Origin: Acidovorax sp. GW101-3H11
Lineage (GTDB): Bacteria; Pseudomonadota; Gammaproteobacteria; Burkholderiales; Burkholderiaceae_C
Assembly: GCF_001633105.1 (NCBI RefSeq)
Contig: NZ_LUKZ01000009.1
Coordinates: forward strand, 781,269 to 845,268
Reading direction: 5' to 3'
DNA length: 64,000 nucleotides
This document shows positions 1-8,471 of this stretch, one piece after another; position 1 is the stretch's first letter, and every line of letters starts with the position of its first letter. The notes beneath the pieces are model-generated. The model did not search any database. It was given only the letters and a program-made list of their open reading frames with translations, and was not told the origin of the DNA. A program made the position numbers and the translations under genes.

Positions 1-2613
1 CACCTGCCCGCCGGGGTAGGTGGTGCTGGCCAGCAGGCCCTGGGCGTTGTAGGCGTAGCTGACGCTGCGCGTGTCGCCATTGATGAGGCGCTGGGTTTTG
101 GTGGTGACGCGGCCTTGGGCATCGCGCTCGTAAGTGGTGGTGCCGCTGGCGTCCACGATTTCGCCCAGATACCCCTTGCTTGCGGGGGTGAGGTCGTAGC
201 GCAGGGTGGCGGTGCGCCCACCGGCATGGGTGATGAGCGTGGGGCGGCCCAGCAGGTCGCGTTCGATGGTGGTGGCCTGGCCCAGGGCGTCGGTGACGGT
301 ACTGGGCAGGCCCAGGGCGTCGTATTGGGCGCTTTCGCTGCCGCTGTCGGGGCTGGTTTCAGTGGTGGCGTTGCCCAGGGCGTCGCGGGTGTAGGTGGTG
401 GCTACGCCTTTGAAGTCGGTGGCCTGGGTGACGGCGTCGAGGGCGTTGTAAGCAAGCTTTGCGGTCGCACCCTCATCGTTGATGACGCTCGTGATACGGC
501 GCAAGGCATCCAAGCCCCGCTGAGGCCAGCCTTCTACGGTTCCTACCCAATCGCCATTGCCGTCATAGCCATAGGTCACGGTTTTGCTACCCAGGGTGAC
601 TGACTCCACCCGATTGTTGGTGTTGATGGTGCGCGCCAAGCGCCACACCAGCTGGCCTTGAGCGTTGCGAATGTCTTCCCGCGTGCGATTGCCCATGCCG
701 TCGAGGACGTAAGCTCCGCTTCCGCCCCGGTTATCACTCCAGCCCGTGAGTCTCTGGGCAGAGTCATAGGTGTAGGTAATGCTGTGGCCGTGTGGCAACG
801 TCGCAGTGGCTACTTGGCCCGAGGGGCGGTAGGTGAGCGTGGTGAGCTGCCCGCCCCGGTTGGCGGTAAGCATGCGGCCACGGGCGTCGTAGGTGTAGCT
901 GGTGACGAGGCCAGTGGGGGCTGTGTGGGTGAGCACATTGCCTGCCGCATCGTGGGTGTAGGTGTCTACATGGCCCTGGGCATTCGTGGTGCTGGTGAGG
1001 TTGCCTGCACCATCGTACTGGTAGCTGGTGACTGCGCCGTTGGGGGCCTTCTCGGTAGCAACCAGGCCTGACGGGTGATATGTCCAGGCGGTGGTGCGGG
1101 CGGTGCCCGTGGCGATATCGGTAATGGTTTGCGTGAGGCGGTTGCCCCCGCTGTCGTACGTGTAATTGGTGGTGCGCCCAGGTTCAGTCACGGAGACCGG
1201 CTTGCGCCACTGGGGGTGCCATTCCGTGACAGTACTGCGCTCTTCGGGCAAGCCCACGGCTTCGGTAACGACAGTGGGCAGTCGCCGAGTGACGTCCCAC
1301 TGGTAGTTCGTCGAAACACCTCGAAAATCTTTCTCGGAGGTGATCAGACCAGAATCGGACATACCGCGCTCGGACACCACACCATTGAAAAACGCATCGG
1401 GGCGCCCTATTGCAATCAATGCCGCCCGCCCTGCGCTTGAATGAATTCGCGCCCAAGTCGTGAAACCAAGCGGACCCTGCACGCCGACCATGCCAACCGA
1501 ATACGAAGAGTAATCTACGGAATATTTTTCAACTCCACCGGCTGCTTCCGAGGAAATAGCTCTCCCCACGCTATCATATTTATATGTTTTTAGGCGAGCA
1601 TTGGCACCATCAAAAATACCCGTCAATGCCACCGGAAAATCGCTACGCTCATATTTATAGTATTTTTTTGAACCATCTGGATATCCAACCAAAGCCAATC
1701 GACCTGCCGAATCATACTCAAATCTCACTACAGCCCCACGGACTTCCACGCTGGCAATAGTGTCACCATTCCACAAAAATTTGACTTCCTTCTGAAGATC
1801 GCCAAATACCCGCGAAAGCCTATCACCCCCTAAATACTCAAATCGTTCCACCCCATTGTTCGGAAAGGTTTTTTTAATGAGTCTTCCAAAATTATCAAAA
1901 TCGTAAACAATGTCTTTATCTGCGACTTTCAGTACCCACCCACTGGGACCACTTTCGAGGGAATCCCCAGAATTTACTGAGAGCCAGACGGATTTTGGAC
2001 GCACAAACGATCTAGTCCAACCATCTCCCAGGTCAACTAAGGCAGTATCAATACCGTATTCAACGGCTGGAGTAAATTTCACTTTTCCATGGTAGTTGTG
2101 GGTCCAGCCAGGCCCAAGACCAGCTGCGCGCATGCCCCTACTCAGGTACATCCTTGAAAATATGAAAGAGAAAGACCCACCAACAACATGATCAACCTCC
2201 TTCATGTATTTTGTGCCGGAAGTCAGAAAAATGGGATTCGGAGTAGCATGACAAAGACACTCCTCCGGAGATTGCGGCGGGTACTCCGGCGTGCGCAGGT
2301 GAGCAGTTACCAGCATCTTGGCTGGTTGACCATCTTTGTTAATGAAGCTCGCGACATATGGGGTTTCACCCGGAATTGAGTAGCCCGCACATGCATATGG
2401 ACAATACTCCACTGAAACACAAGTGATTTCATGCTTCTTTCCCAAGAAATAGCAGCCATTTAGAGCCGCTTCATCAGGCGATGTGTAGTATCCGTAAGGC
2501 TGATTTTCATCCGTAGACATGAACGTATGGAAAAAACTCCACAGCTTCAGCTCATTCGCACCGGAATAGATCGGAGAAAGCAGAACCGCCAAAACCAAAA
2601 ATATTCTTAACAT
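1..2613 (-). CDS. RHS/YD-repeat protein, N-terminal part (C-terminus outside window)
   Basis: Minus-strand reading frame open without a stop from the ATG at 2613 to the window edge (871 codons), so the C-terminus is missing. It begins with a Sec-type signal peptide (MLRIFLVLAVLLSPIYSGA). A Cys-containing N-terminal region follows, then an RHS-type N-domain around residues 150-190 (VDHVVGGSFSFIFSRMYLSRG... GPGWTHNY). From about residue 270 to the edge there are many YD repeats (for example YDSAGRLALVGYPDG, YDARGRMLTANRGG, YDALGLPSTVTDALG). Family knowledge: such proteins form beta-barrel shells around a variable C-terminal toxin or effector, but that tip cannot be seen here. An in-frame upstream ATG at 2655 is an alternative start; neither has a strong ribosome site. 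The first third is visibly AT-richer than the YD core, suggesting mosaic origin. Confidence 0.9.
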   Translation of the reverse strand, partial: MLRIFLVLAVLLSPIYSGANELKLWSFFHTFMSTDENQPYGYYTSPDEAALNGCYFLGKKHEITCVSVEYCPYACAGYSIPGETPYVASFINKDGQPAKMLVTAHLRTPEYPPQSPEECLCHATPNPIFLTSGTKYMKEVDHVVGGSFSFIFSRMYLSRGMRAAGLGPGWTHNYHGKVKFTPAVEYGIDTALVDLGDGWTRSFVRPKSVWLSVNSGDSLESGPSGWVLKVADKDIVYDFDNFGRLIKKTFPNNGVERFEYLGGDRLSRVFGDLQKEVKFLWNGDTIASVEVRGAVVRFEYDSAGRLALVGYPDGSKKYYKYERSDFPVALTGIFDGANARLKTYKYDSVGRAISSEAAGGVEKYSVDYSSYSVGMVGVQGPLGFTTWARIHSSAGRAALIAIGRPDAFFNGVVSERGMSDSGLITSEKDFRGVSTNYQWDVTRRLPTVVTEAVGLPEERSTVTEWHPQWRKPVSVTEPGRTTNYTYDSGGNRLTQTITDIATGTARTTAWTYHPSGLVATEKAPNGAVTSYQYDGAGNLTSTTNAQGHVDTYTHDAAGNVLTHTAPTGLVTSYTYDARGRMLTANRGGQLTTLTYRPSGQVATATLPHGHSITYTYDSAQRLTGWSDNRGGSGAYVLDGMGNRTREDIRNAQGQLVWRLARTINTNNRVESVTLGSKTVTYGYDGNGDWVGTVEGWPQRGLDALRRITSVINDEGATAKLAYNALDAVTQATDFKGVATTYTRDALGNATTETSPDSGSESAQYDALGLPSTVTDALGQATTIERDLLGRPTLITHAGGRTATLRYDLTPASKGYLGEIVDASGTTTYERDAQGRVTTKTQRLINGDTRSVSYAYNAQGLLASTTYPGGQV

Positions 2614-3298
2614 ATTTCTTGAAATAGATAACCAAATACAGATCAGAAAATTCATGCCAAACTAAAAATAGGTCTGCATAGGATTTTCTTGCATTGCAGC
2701 CACATCGACAGTGACATGAGACACGTATATTGAATTTGATGAGGGCAATACACGCCTCGCGCTTACATCAGTAAGACACGTAGGTCCCTATGTATAGAAA
2801 ATAAATCAAATGCATGCACGCATGCTTTTCATTGATGGCTGGACCAGGCAATCTCAATCACCTTGAGAGGCCAATGATCCATGGCGCTGATTGGCCACTG
2901 GGAGCATGAGTCAGCAGTTGCCAGTGTTCCAAAGCAACGCAGTTTCTAGCGTTGGATAGAGTTGGATGTGAGCCGGAGGCATCGGAGCAATTCCAATCAC
3001 CCGCCACATCGATCGATCCCTGTCCTGCGAGGCTTGCAAGCGCGCGCAAGCCAGCGAGTCTTTTTTCAAGACTGTTCATTCATCTTCCCTCCCGTTGTGC
3101 GGCGCACTGTAGAGACACCTTCAGTAACAGGTCAATAGAACGAGGCATGCCGAGTTGTAATGTTGTGTATCTCTCACTCTGCACACCACAGCAATCCGTG
3201 AAACCCTACCTGCCGTTGCCCCCTTCGTTCCGTGGTTCCATCCCCGCGTGCCCGACTCCCTAGAATGCACTGCACTCCTCTGCAGCCCGCACCGCCCC
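2614..3298. other. Intergenic region upstream of the RHS gene
   Basis: AT-richer stretch of 685 bp between the RHS start and the next plus-strand gene. Apart from the weakly supported 73-codon frame at 2858-3079 I see no gene, RNA or convincing repeat. It probably contains the RHS promoter and old insertion debris. Confidence 0.5.
2858..3079 (-). CDS. Possible small protein (73 aa), unrecognised
   Basis: Open frame MNSLEKRLAGLRALASLAGQ... preceded by a good purine-rich ribosome site (GGGAGGGAAG, about 8 nt before the ATG) and lying 240 bp upstream of the RHS gene on the same strand. No family is recognised. The N-terminal 20 residues could form an amphipathic helix; the remainder is low in hydrophobicity. 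It could be a real small gene or a chance frame. The good ribosome site is the only positive evidence. Confidence 0.22.
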   Translation of the reverse strand: MNSLEKRLAGLRALASLAGQGSIDVAGDWNCSDASGSHPTLSNARNCVALEHWQLLTHAPSGQSAPWIIGLSR

Positions 3299-3703
3299 AT
3301 GTCCTCCCTTCCCTTCCCCATCCGCACCGAATGCCCCCCCGGCACCTGCGTCTGCGACCGGGATGCGTTGCTGCAGGCACCCAATGGGGATATGCGCATC
3401 CTGATGCTCACGCGCACCGAAGAGAAAAAGATGCTCGACCGGCTCGAAAACCTGGGCAGCCTGGCGGACCTGCGCAAGATGCAGGAGCGCATGGAGCAGC
3501 AGCTGGGCATACGTCTCTCGATCACGCAAAGCCCGCATGAGGTGCGCAGCCTGCGGGGCATTGCGATCCTGGTGCATGAGCAGCCGGGGCTGTGCCGCAA
3601 GACGCGGCAGGCCATTCCGGCGGCCATCAAGAAGAGCATGGATGCGCAGCCGCAGATCACGTTTGACCTGCTGGACGAGGGCGGGTTGTTTGGCGGTTCG
3701 TAG
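3299..3703 (+). CDS. Conserved-looking hypothetical protein (134 aa)
   Basis: Not recognised. I choose the ATG at 3299 (MSSLPFPIRTECPPGTCVCDRD) over an upstream in-frame ATG at 3248 because the first 17 residues of the longer form look non-coding. Visible features are a Cys-x-Cys pair near residue 17 (TCVCDRD), a charged helical stretch around residues 40-70 (RTEEKKMLDRLENLGSLADL), and a C-terminal segment with basic and hydrophobic character. There are no membrane segments or signal peptide. It sits 52 bp upstream of the DUF72 gene on the same strand, so the two may be co-transcribed. A small cytoplasmic protein is likely; the function is unknown. Confidence 0.6.
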   Translation: MSSLPFPIRTECPPGTCVCDRDALLQAPNGDMRILMLTRTEEKKMLDRLENLGSLADLRKMQERMEQQLGIRLSITQSPHEVRSLRGIAILVHEQPGLCRKTRQAIPAAIKKSMDAQPQITFDLLDEGGLFGGS

Positions 3704-3755
3704 CGGGCCCACTGGCTACGCCCCCCTCCCCGGCCCCATGGCTGATTGACTGCGC

Positions 3756-4841
3756 ATGCAAGACGATCTTTTTGGTGACGCATTGCCCAAGCCCTCAGCG
3801 GAGGGGGCTGCAGCGCAGGCACCGCTCTCTCAACACCCGGCCCCAAAGGAAGATCCCCCTGCACGGCGCACGCGGTCTGGAACGGTGGCGCCTGTCGTTC
3901 CCGACGATGCGTTGAAAAGCCTGGCAGCCGCACTGCCCGAGCGGCTGCGCCTGGGCACATCGTCGTGGACCTACCCTGGCTGGAAGGGCCTGGTGTGGGA
4001 GGGCGAGCATTCCGACGCACAGCTCTCCAAACAAGGGCTGGCCGTGTACGCACAGCACCCGCTGATGCGCACGGTGAGCATTGACCGCAGCTTTTACCGC
4101 CCGCTCACCGCGAGCCAGTTCGAGCGCTATGCGTCACAAGTGCCCGACGACTTCCGGTTTGTGGTGAAGGCGCCCAGCGTGGTGACGGATGCGCTGGTGC
4201 GCAGCGAGGACGGCCGGGGCCGCCAGCCCAACCCGGCGTTCTTGAGCCCCGAGCTGGCGCGCAGCGAGTGTGTGGAGCCTGCGCTGCAGGGCCTGGGGCA
4301 CAAGCTGGGCGCGCTGGTGTTTCAGCTCAGCCCGCTGCCGCTGGCGCAGCTGGACCGCATGCCGATGCTGCTGGAGCGCTTGCGCACCATGCTGCTCGCC
4401 CTGCCCGCCCTCGCGCCCACGGCGCCCGAGGGGGTGATTGCGGTGGAAGTGCGCGACCCCGAATGGCTGACGCCCGACTTTGCCGCCGTGCTGCGCGAAG
4501 CTGGCGCCACCTACTGCCTGGGCCTGCACGCCAAGATGCCGCCGCTGCAGGCCCAGCTGCCCATGCTGCGCGCGCTGTGGCCCGGCCCCCTGGTTTGCCG
4601 GTGGAACCTGAACCCGGTGCATGGCCCCTATGGCTATGAAGATGCCGAGCGGCTGTACGAGCCCTACGACCGGCTGCACCACCCGGACCTGGAGACGCGG
4701 GCGGCGCTGGCGGCGGTGATTGCGGGCATCACGGGCCGGGGGCAGAACGCGCTGGTGACGATCAGCAACCATGCCGAGGGCTGCGCGCCGCTGACGGTGC
4801 GGGGGGTGGCGGAAGAGGTCGTGAAGCTGGGGGCGCGGTAG
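3756..4841 (+). CDS. DUF72 (YecE-like) domain protein
   Basis: 361 residues. After a roughly 60-residue, low-complexity N-terminal extension comes the DUF72 signature LRLGTSSWTYPGWKGLVW (about residues 65-83). The typical strand-helix pattern of this TIM-barrel family follows: FVVKAPSVVTDALV, LGALVFQLSPLP, VIAVEVRDPEWL, VCRWNLNPVHGPYGYEDA and a C-terminal TISNHAEGCAPLTV. The family is widespread and structurally related to TIM-barrel endonucleases, but its biochemical role is not established. The 60-residue N-terminal extension is longer than in most family members. No operon partner is evident apart from the small gene upstream. Confidence 0.9.
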   Translation: MQDDLFGDALPKPSAEGAAAQAPLSQHPAPKEDPPARRTRSGTVAPVVPDDALKSLAAALPERLRLGTSSWTYPGWKGLVWEGEHSDAQLSKQGLAVYAQHPLMRTVSIDRSFYRPLTASQFERYASQVPDDFRFVVKAPSVVTDALVRSEDGRGRQPNPAFLSPELARSECVEPALQGLGHKLGALVFQLSPLPLAQLDRMPMLLERLRTMLLALPALAPTAPEGVIAVEVRDPEWLTPDFAAVLREAGATYCLGLHAKMPPLQAQLPMLRALWPGPLVCRWNLNPVHGPYGYEDAERLYEPYDRLHHPDLETRAALAAVIAGITGRGQNALVTISNHAEGCAPLTVRGVAEEVVKLGAR

Positions 4842-4907
4842 GCACTGCCAGCTGCGTGGATTCGGAGCCCAAACGCGGCCTGCGGATTCGCACTCAATGA
4901 TTCAATA

Positions 4908-5085
4908 CCGTTCGGGCTCAGCCCGTCGAAGCCCTGCGCCGCGCTTCGACGGGCTCAGCGTGAACGGTTTTGTATTTTTGAAAGCAACTGGGTCGCTGCA
5001 CTGGGATGCGTTCAACAGTGCCTGCTTGCTCCCGCAGAGCGGGAAAAATCGCCGCGCAGGGCTTCGACAAACTCAGCCCGAACGG
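4908..5085. repeat. REP-like palindromic repeats (TTCGACGGGCTCAG type)
   Basis: Two near-complementary arms (CCGTTCGGGCTCAGCCCGTC, 4908 onward, and GCTTCGACGGGCTCAGCGTG, from about 4943) form an imperfect hairpin ending near 4967. A third unit, GGCTTCGACAAACTCAGCCC and the bases after it, lies at 5060-5085. This is a common intergenic repeat type in many proteobacteria. It lies between the convergent ends of the DUF72 gene and the diguanylate cyclase gene, where it may act as a bidirectional transcript end. Confidence 0.75.
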
Positions 5086-5137
5086 CTTTTCGTGCTTGCT
5101 CCGTGAACACGAAGAGACACAAGGGGAGCCAGGGGCA

Positions 5138-6178
5138 TCACGCAGGCGCCAGCTCAATCCGATTGCGCCCGCCTTGCTTGGCGCGGTACATGGCGCGGTC
5201 GGCGCGGCGCACCAGCTCTTCGGGCAACTGGTCGCGCTGGGGCTGCAGGCTGGCCACGCCAAAGCTCACGGTGACGATGCCGTGGGGCGCGCCCTCGTGG
5301 GGCAGCGCCAGTTGGTGGATGGCCTCTTGCACATGGCGCGCCACCTCGGCGGCGGCGGCCAGGTCGGCGCCGGGCAGCAGCACCACAAACTCTTCGCCGC
5401 CAAAACGTGCGGCCAGTTCGCCCTCGCGCCGCGCCCCCACCTGCGCGAGCGTGGTGGCCAGGGTGCGCAGGCAGGCGTCCCCCGCCAGGTGGCCATAGTG
5501 GTCGTTGAAATGCTTGAACACGTCCACATCCAGCAGGATGAGCGCCAGCGGCGCAGCAGCGCGCTGGGCGCGCGCCCATTCGCGCGCCAGGGCGTCGTCA
5601 AAGTGGCGGCGGTTGGCAATGCCGGTGAGGCCGTCGGTGTTGCTCAGCAGCTCCAGGCGGTGGTTGACCTGGGCCAGGGCCTGGGTGCGTTCGGCCACCA
5701 GCGCCTCCAGCTCGCGGTTGCGCTGGCGCAGTTCTTCGATGGGGTAGACCTCGTCGCCCTGGGCGGTGCCGTAGGGGATGGAGACGCTCACATGCACGAT
5801 CTTCCAGCCGCCAGAGTCCTGGCCCGCACCGGCCTCGCGCCGGAACAGCACGACCTTGCGCGCGGTTTCGCGGGCAAAGAGTGCGTCGGGGATGGGCAGG
5901 TGGATGTGGAAGAAGGCGGTGGCGGCCAGCAGGTCCTCGCCCAGCTCCTGGGCGAACAGGTCCATCATCTCGATCACGATGGGCTGGGGCACCTGCAAAA
6001 AATCCTGCCGCGTGGTCTCGATCCACTCGGCGCGGGTCTTGACCAGCCTGTCGCTGCTGCCCGAGAAGCCGCTGAAGTTGTCGCTGAAGCGGTCCAGCAG
6101 CCGCAGATCACGCGCGGCGTACATCGCGATGTACTCATCAAAGAGCATGCGGGTGAGTCGCTCGCGTTCCGGTGACAT
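5138..6178 (-). CDS. Diguanylate cyclase with NTF2/SnoaL-like N-terminal domain
   Basis: 346 residues from the ATG at 6178; a longer frame upstream is a read-through of non-coding sequence. Residues 1-145 resemble a SnoaL/NTF2-like ligand-binding fold (MLFDEYIAMYAARDLRLLDRF... KIVHVSVSIPYG). A coiled-coil linker follows (EELRQRNRELEALVAERTQA, 148-172), then a GGDEF domain with the active-site motif RFGGEEF (260-264). The domain should make cyclic di-GMP from two GTP. The inhibitory-site position reads R251-E-G-E254, that is RxxE rather than RxxD, so product inhibition may be weakened. No membrane segment is seen, so this is probably a soluble sensor-cyclase. It is followed by the repeat cluster at 4908-5085. 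Confidence 0.9.
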   Translation of the reverse strand: MSPERERLTRMLFDEYIAMYAARDLRLLDRFSDNFSGFSGSSDRLVKTRAEWIETTRQDFLQVPQPIVIEMMDLFAQELGEDLLAATAFFHIHLPIPDALFARETARKVVLFRREAGAGQDSGGWKIVHVSVSIPYGTAQGDEVYPIEELRQRNRELEALVAERTQALAQVNHRLELLSNTDGLTGIANRRHFDDALAREWARAQRAAAPLALILLDVDVFKHFNDHYGHLAGDACLRTLATTLAQVGARREGELAARFGGEEFVVLLPGADLAAAAEVARHVQEAIHQLALPHEGAPHGIVTVSFGVASLQPQRDQLPEELVRRADRAMYRAKQGGRNRIELAPA

Positions 6179-6418
6179 AGGTGGGTTCCTGTGGGGCAGC
6201 AGGGAATGGTGCGGACAACCTGCAGTATGCGTGGGGCCAGACGCTCTGACGAATGTAGCACCGCACATGCCGAGCGTGCGGCCTGGTTTGCGAACATGCC
6301 AATGCCACGCCAACACCGCACCCGCCAATACGGAGAGAGGCGCGGGGCGCCAAGGCCTTGCAGGCCTCACCCGCATGGCAAACAATGCGAAGCAGGCCCA
6401 TGCCACACCGCCCCGCCC

Positions 6419-6904
6419 ATGCCCCATATTCCCTTGCTGCGCTACCAGCTCCAGCACTCGACACAGACGCTGCAGCAGGGCCTGGACGAGTACTTTGCCG
6501 CCCACCCCAGTCTGTTGCGGGGCAGCGATCTGTCGGCTGCGGCGCAGCTGTTTTTTCGATGCCATGACACGGTGCACGTGCTCTATGGCTGCAGCACCAG
6601 CCTCCCCGACGAAGCAGTGGTCAAAATCGCCAGCCTGTGCGGCACCACCGAGGGGCTGGCTGTGCTCAAGGGATATGCACTGCATGAGTCGCGTGCGATC
6701 TATGGACAACTGCACGCCACCGACGTGCTTCGCAACCTGGGCGCCACGCTCTGGGCCGTGCCGCGCACTTGGTGGCGTTGCTCCCGGCAAACCATGCGCT
6801 GGCCGTGGAATTCCCCGCCAGAGCACCTGGACATGCCCTTGGCGGCCCTGCGCGCCCGGTATGGGATCCGGGTGCGCCACGCTGGCAGCGCTGCAGAAGA
6901 GTGA
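6419..6904 (+). CDS. Coq4-like small protein (HDxxH-x11-E motif)
   Basis: 161 residues from the ATG at 6419. The central part reads FRCHDTVHVLYGCSTSLPDE, giving H49-D50-x2-H53-x11-E65. That is the metal-binding signature of the COQ4 family, whose eukaryotic members organise the ubiquinone-biosynthesis complex. The following helix-rich segment (KIASLCGTTEGLAVLKGYAL) also fits that family's pattern. The similarity is recognised by motif only. The protein is shorter than yeast or human COQ4 and ends in a Trp/Arg-rich tail. It is divergent to the cyclase gene (6178) and convergent with ogt, with no ubiquinone gene nearby. It could alternatively be a distinct HD-type metal protein. Confidence 0.65.
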   Translation: MPHIPLLRYQLQHSTQTLQQGLDEYFAAHPSLLRGSDLSAAAQLFFRCHDTVHVLYGCSTSLPDEAVVKIASLCGTTEGLAVLKGYALHESRAIYGQLHATDVLRNLGATLWAVPRTWWRCSRQTMRWPWNSPPEHLDMPLAALRARYGIRVRHAGSAAEE

Positions 6905-6924
6905 GCAATTCCGTCCGGGGTTGC

Positions 6925-7515
6925 CTACTCGTCGTGCGCAAACAGGGGCAAGGTACCGCCGGGGCATGCTCCTTCGATCCCCAACATGCGCATCTTGGTG
7001 GCCGCACCGCCACCGGCCGAGAAGCCGCCCGTCTTGCCCTTGGCGGCCAGGATGCGGTGGCAGGGCACCACGGGCGCAAACGGGTTGTGGCCCAGCGCCT
7101 GGCCCACGGCGCGGGCGGCGCCGGGTTCGCCCAGGGCTGCGGCCATTTCGCCATAGGTCATGGTCTTGCCGGGCGGAATGCGGCGGGCCAAGGCATACAC
7201 GCGGGCGTTGAAGGGCGGCACGGTGTCGAGGGCCAGGGGCACGTCGCACAGGTCGTCGTGTGCCCCCTGCAGCAGGGCCGCCACGCGCGCGGCCCAAGCG
7301 GCCACCGGGGGTGGCATCGTGCATTCGGCCAGTTGCGGAAACCGCCGCTGCATGCGGGCGCGCGTGTGGGCCTCGCCCGCGTCCTCGGGCAGTCGCACGC
7401 CCACCAGCAGCGCCCCCTGCCAGGCCATGCCGCAATGGCCGATGGCGGTGGGGAACAGCGCGTAGCCGCTGGCCGCGCCCTGCTCTCCAGGGGTGATGGG
7501 TGCCTGCAGTGACAT
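6925..7515 (-). CDS. ogt: Methylated-DNA--[protein]-cysteine S-methyltransferase
   Basis: 196 residues. The C-terminal domain carries the invariant acceptor-cysteine motif VVPCHRILAAKGKTGGFSAGG (Cys152), preceded by the winged-helix segment PPGKTMTYGEMAAALGEPGAARAVGQAL. This is the suicide repair enzyme family that removes O6-alkyl groups from guanine (and O4-alkyl from thymine) in DNA. The N-terminal domain (FPTAIGHCGMAWQGALLVGV) matches the Ogt/AGT ferredoxin-like fold without the Ada methyl-phosphotriester domain, so it is a stand-alone Ogt rather than Ada. It starts at the ATG at 7515, directly next to a dispersed repeat copy (7518-7572). Confidence 0.93.
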   Translation of the reverse strand: MSLQAPITPGEQGAASGYALFPTAIGHCGMAWQGALLVGVRLPEDAGEAHTRARMQRRFPQLAECTMPPPVAAWAARVAALLQGAHDDLCDVPLALDTVPPFNARVYALARRIPPGKTMTYGEMAAALGEPGAARAVGQALGHNPFAPVVPCHRILAAKGKTGGFSAGGGAATKMRMLGIEGACPGGTLPLFAHDE

Positions 7516-7517
7516 AC

Positions 7518-7572
7518 GCTACATATTTAATAGCTACAAAGGCATATGGATAGAGCGGAGAGCGCCTATTCA
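7518..7572. repeat. Dispersed repeat, family A (diverged copy)
   Basis: AT-rich start (GCTACATATTTAATAGCTAC) followed by GGCATATGGATAGAGCGG and GCGCC. It is related to the copies at 12610, 47939 and 59868. The segment TATGGATAGAGCGG recurs inside the AidB-like gene near 10003. It spans the gap between ogt and the SDR gene and covers the SDR stop codon at 7566-7568. Confidence 0.6.
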
Positions 7573-8471
7573 GCCCTCAAAGCTGCACGCAGCTGCGCGC
7601 CCACCTCGGGCTTGCCTGCAAACGGGTCGGTGGGGTTGCGGCCCAGCATGACGTCTTCCATGCGCGTCTGCACCGAGGCGATGGCCTTGGGGTGGCTGTA
7701 GATGTAGAACTGGCCCTGCGCTGCGGCGTCGAACACCTTTTGCGCCACCTCGGCGGCGGTCACCTTGCCGCTGCCCACGGCCTTGTCGCTCATGGCCTGG
7801 CCGATGAGCTGGCTCTTGGTGGGCTTGTCGGCGGGCAGGTCGCCCGGGCGGTTGCGGTGGCTCTGGCTGATGCCGGTGGGCACAAAGAAGGGGCACAGCA
7901 CGCTGGCCGTGACCTGGTCGGTGACCAGCGACAAATCCTGGTGCAGCGTTTCGGACAGCGCCACCACCGCGTGCTTGCTCACGTTGTAGATGCCCATGTT
8001 GGGCGCATTGAGCAGCCCGGCCATGCTGGCGGTGTTGATGATGTGGCCGCGCCAGGCGGGGTCGGCCTTGGCCGCTGCCAGCATCATGGGCGTGAACAGG
8101 CGCACGCCGTGCACCACGCCCCACAGGTTCACGCCCAGCACCCATTCCCAGTCCTTGACCGAGTTCTCCCACACCAGGCCACCCGCGCCCACACCGGCGT
8201 TGTTGAACACCAGATGCGGCGCGCCAAAGCGCTGCTGCACGTCGGCGGCCAGCTGCTCCATCTGCGCTGCGTCAGATACATCGACCTTGCGCGCCAGCAC
8301 CTGCACGCCTGCGGCCTGCGCCTCGGCGGCTGCAGCGTCGAGTGCGTCCTGCTGCACATCGACCAGCACCAGGTTCATGCCCAGCCGCGCGCCAATGCGC
8401 GCGCATTCGAGGCCAAAGCCCGAGCCAGCGCCAGTGAGGACGGCGGTTTTGCCTTTGAAGTCGTCGATCAT
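7566..8471 (-). CDS. Short-chain dehydrogenase/reductase (SDR), classical
   Basis: 301 residues. Rossmann NAD(P)-binding motif TGAGSGFGLE (12-21), an acidic residue at the end of strand beta-2 (LVLVDVQQ, favouring NAD), NNAGVG (about 90-95), and the catalytic Ser and YxxxK motif (NTASMAG... YNVSKHAVV). It is longer than the usual 250 residues through a C-terminal extension (KVFDAAAQGQFYIYSHPKAI) typical of SDRs acting on hydroxyacyl or hydrophobic alcohol substrates. Its start abuts the GST stop codon (8472), so the two are probably translationally linked. The substrate cannot be read from sequence. Confidence 0.9.
   Translation of the reverse strand: MIDDFKGKTAVLTGAGSGFGLECARIGARLGMNLVLVDVQQDALDAAAAEAQAAGVQVLARKVDVSDAAQMEQLAADVQQRFGAPHLVFNNAGVGAGGLVWENSVKDWEWVLGVNLWGVVHGVRLFTPMMLAAAKADPAWRGHIINTASMAGLLNAPNMGIYNVSKHAVVALSETLHQDLSLVTDQVTASVLCPFFVPTGISQSHRNRPGDLPADKPTKSQLIGQAMSDKAVGSGKVTAAEVAQKVFDAAAQGQFYIYSHPKAIASVQTRMEDVMLGRNPTDPFAGKPEVGAQLRAALRAE

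Noticed and set aside
1184-1456. 90-codon minus-strand frame starting MGANSFKRRAGG
   Set aside because: Out of phase with the RHS gene frame that remains open through the region; no separate gene is supported.
5138-7435. 765-codon frame extending the diguanylate cyclase upstream
   Set aside because: The part above 6178 runs through the Coq4-like gene antisense and is Arg/Ala/Gly-rich. The normal domain start and ATG are at 6178.
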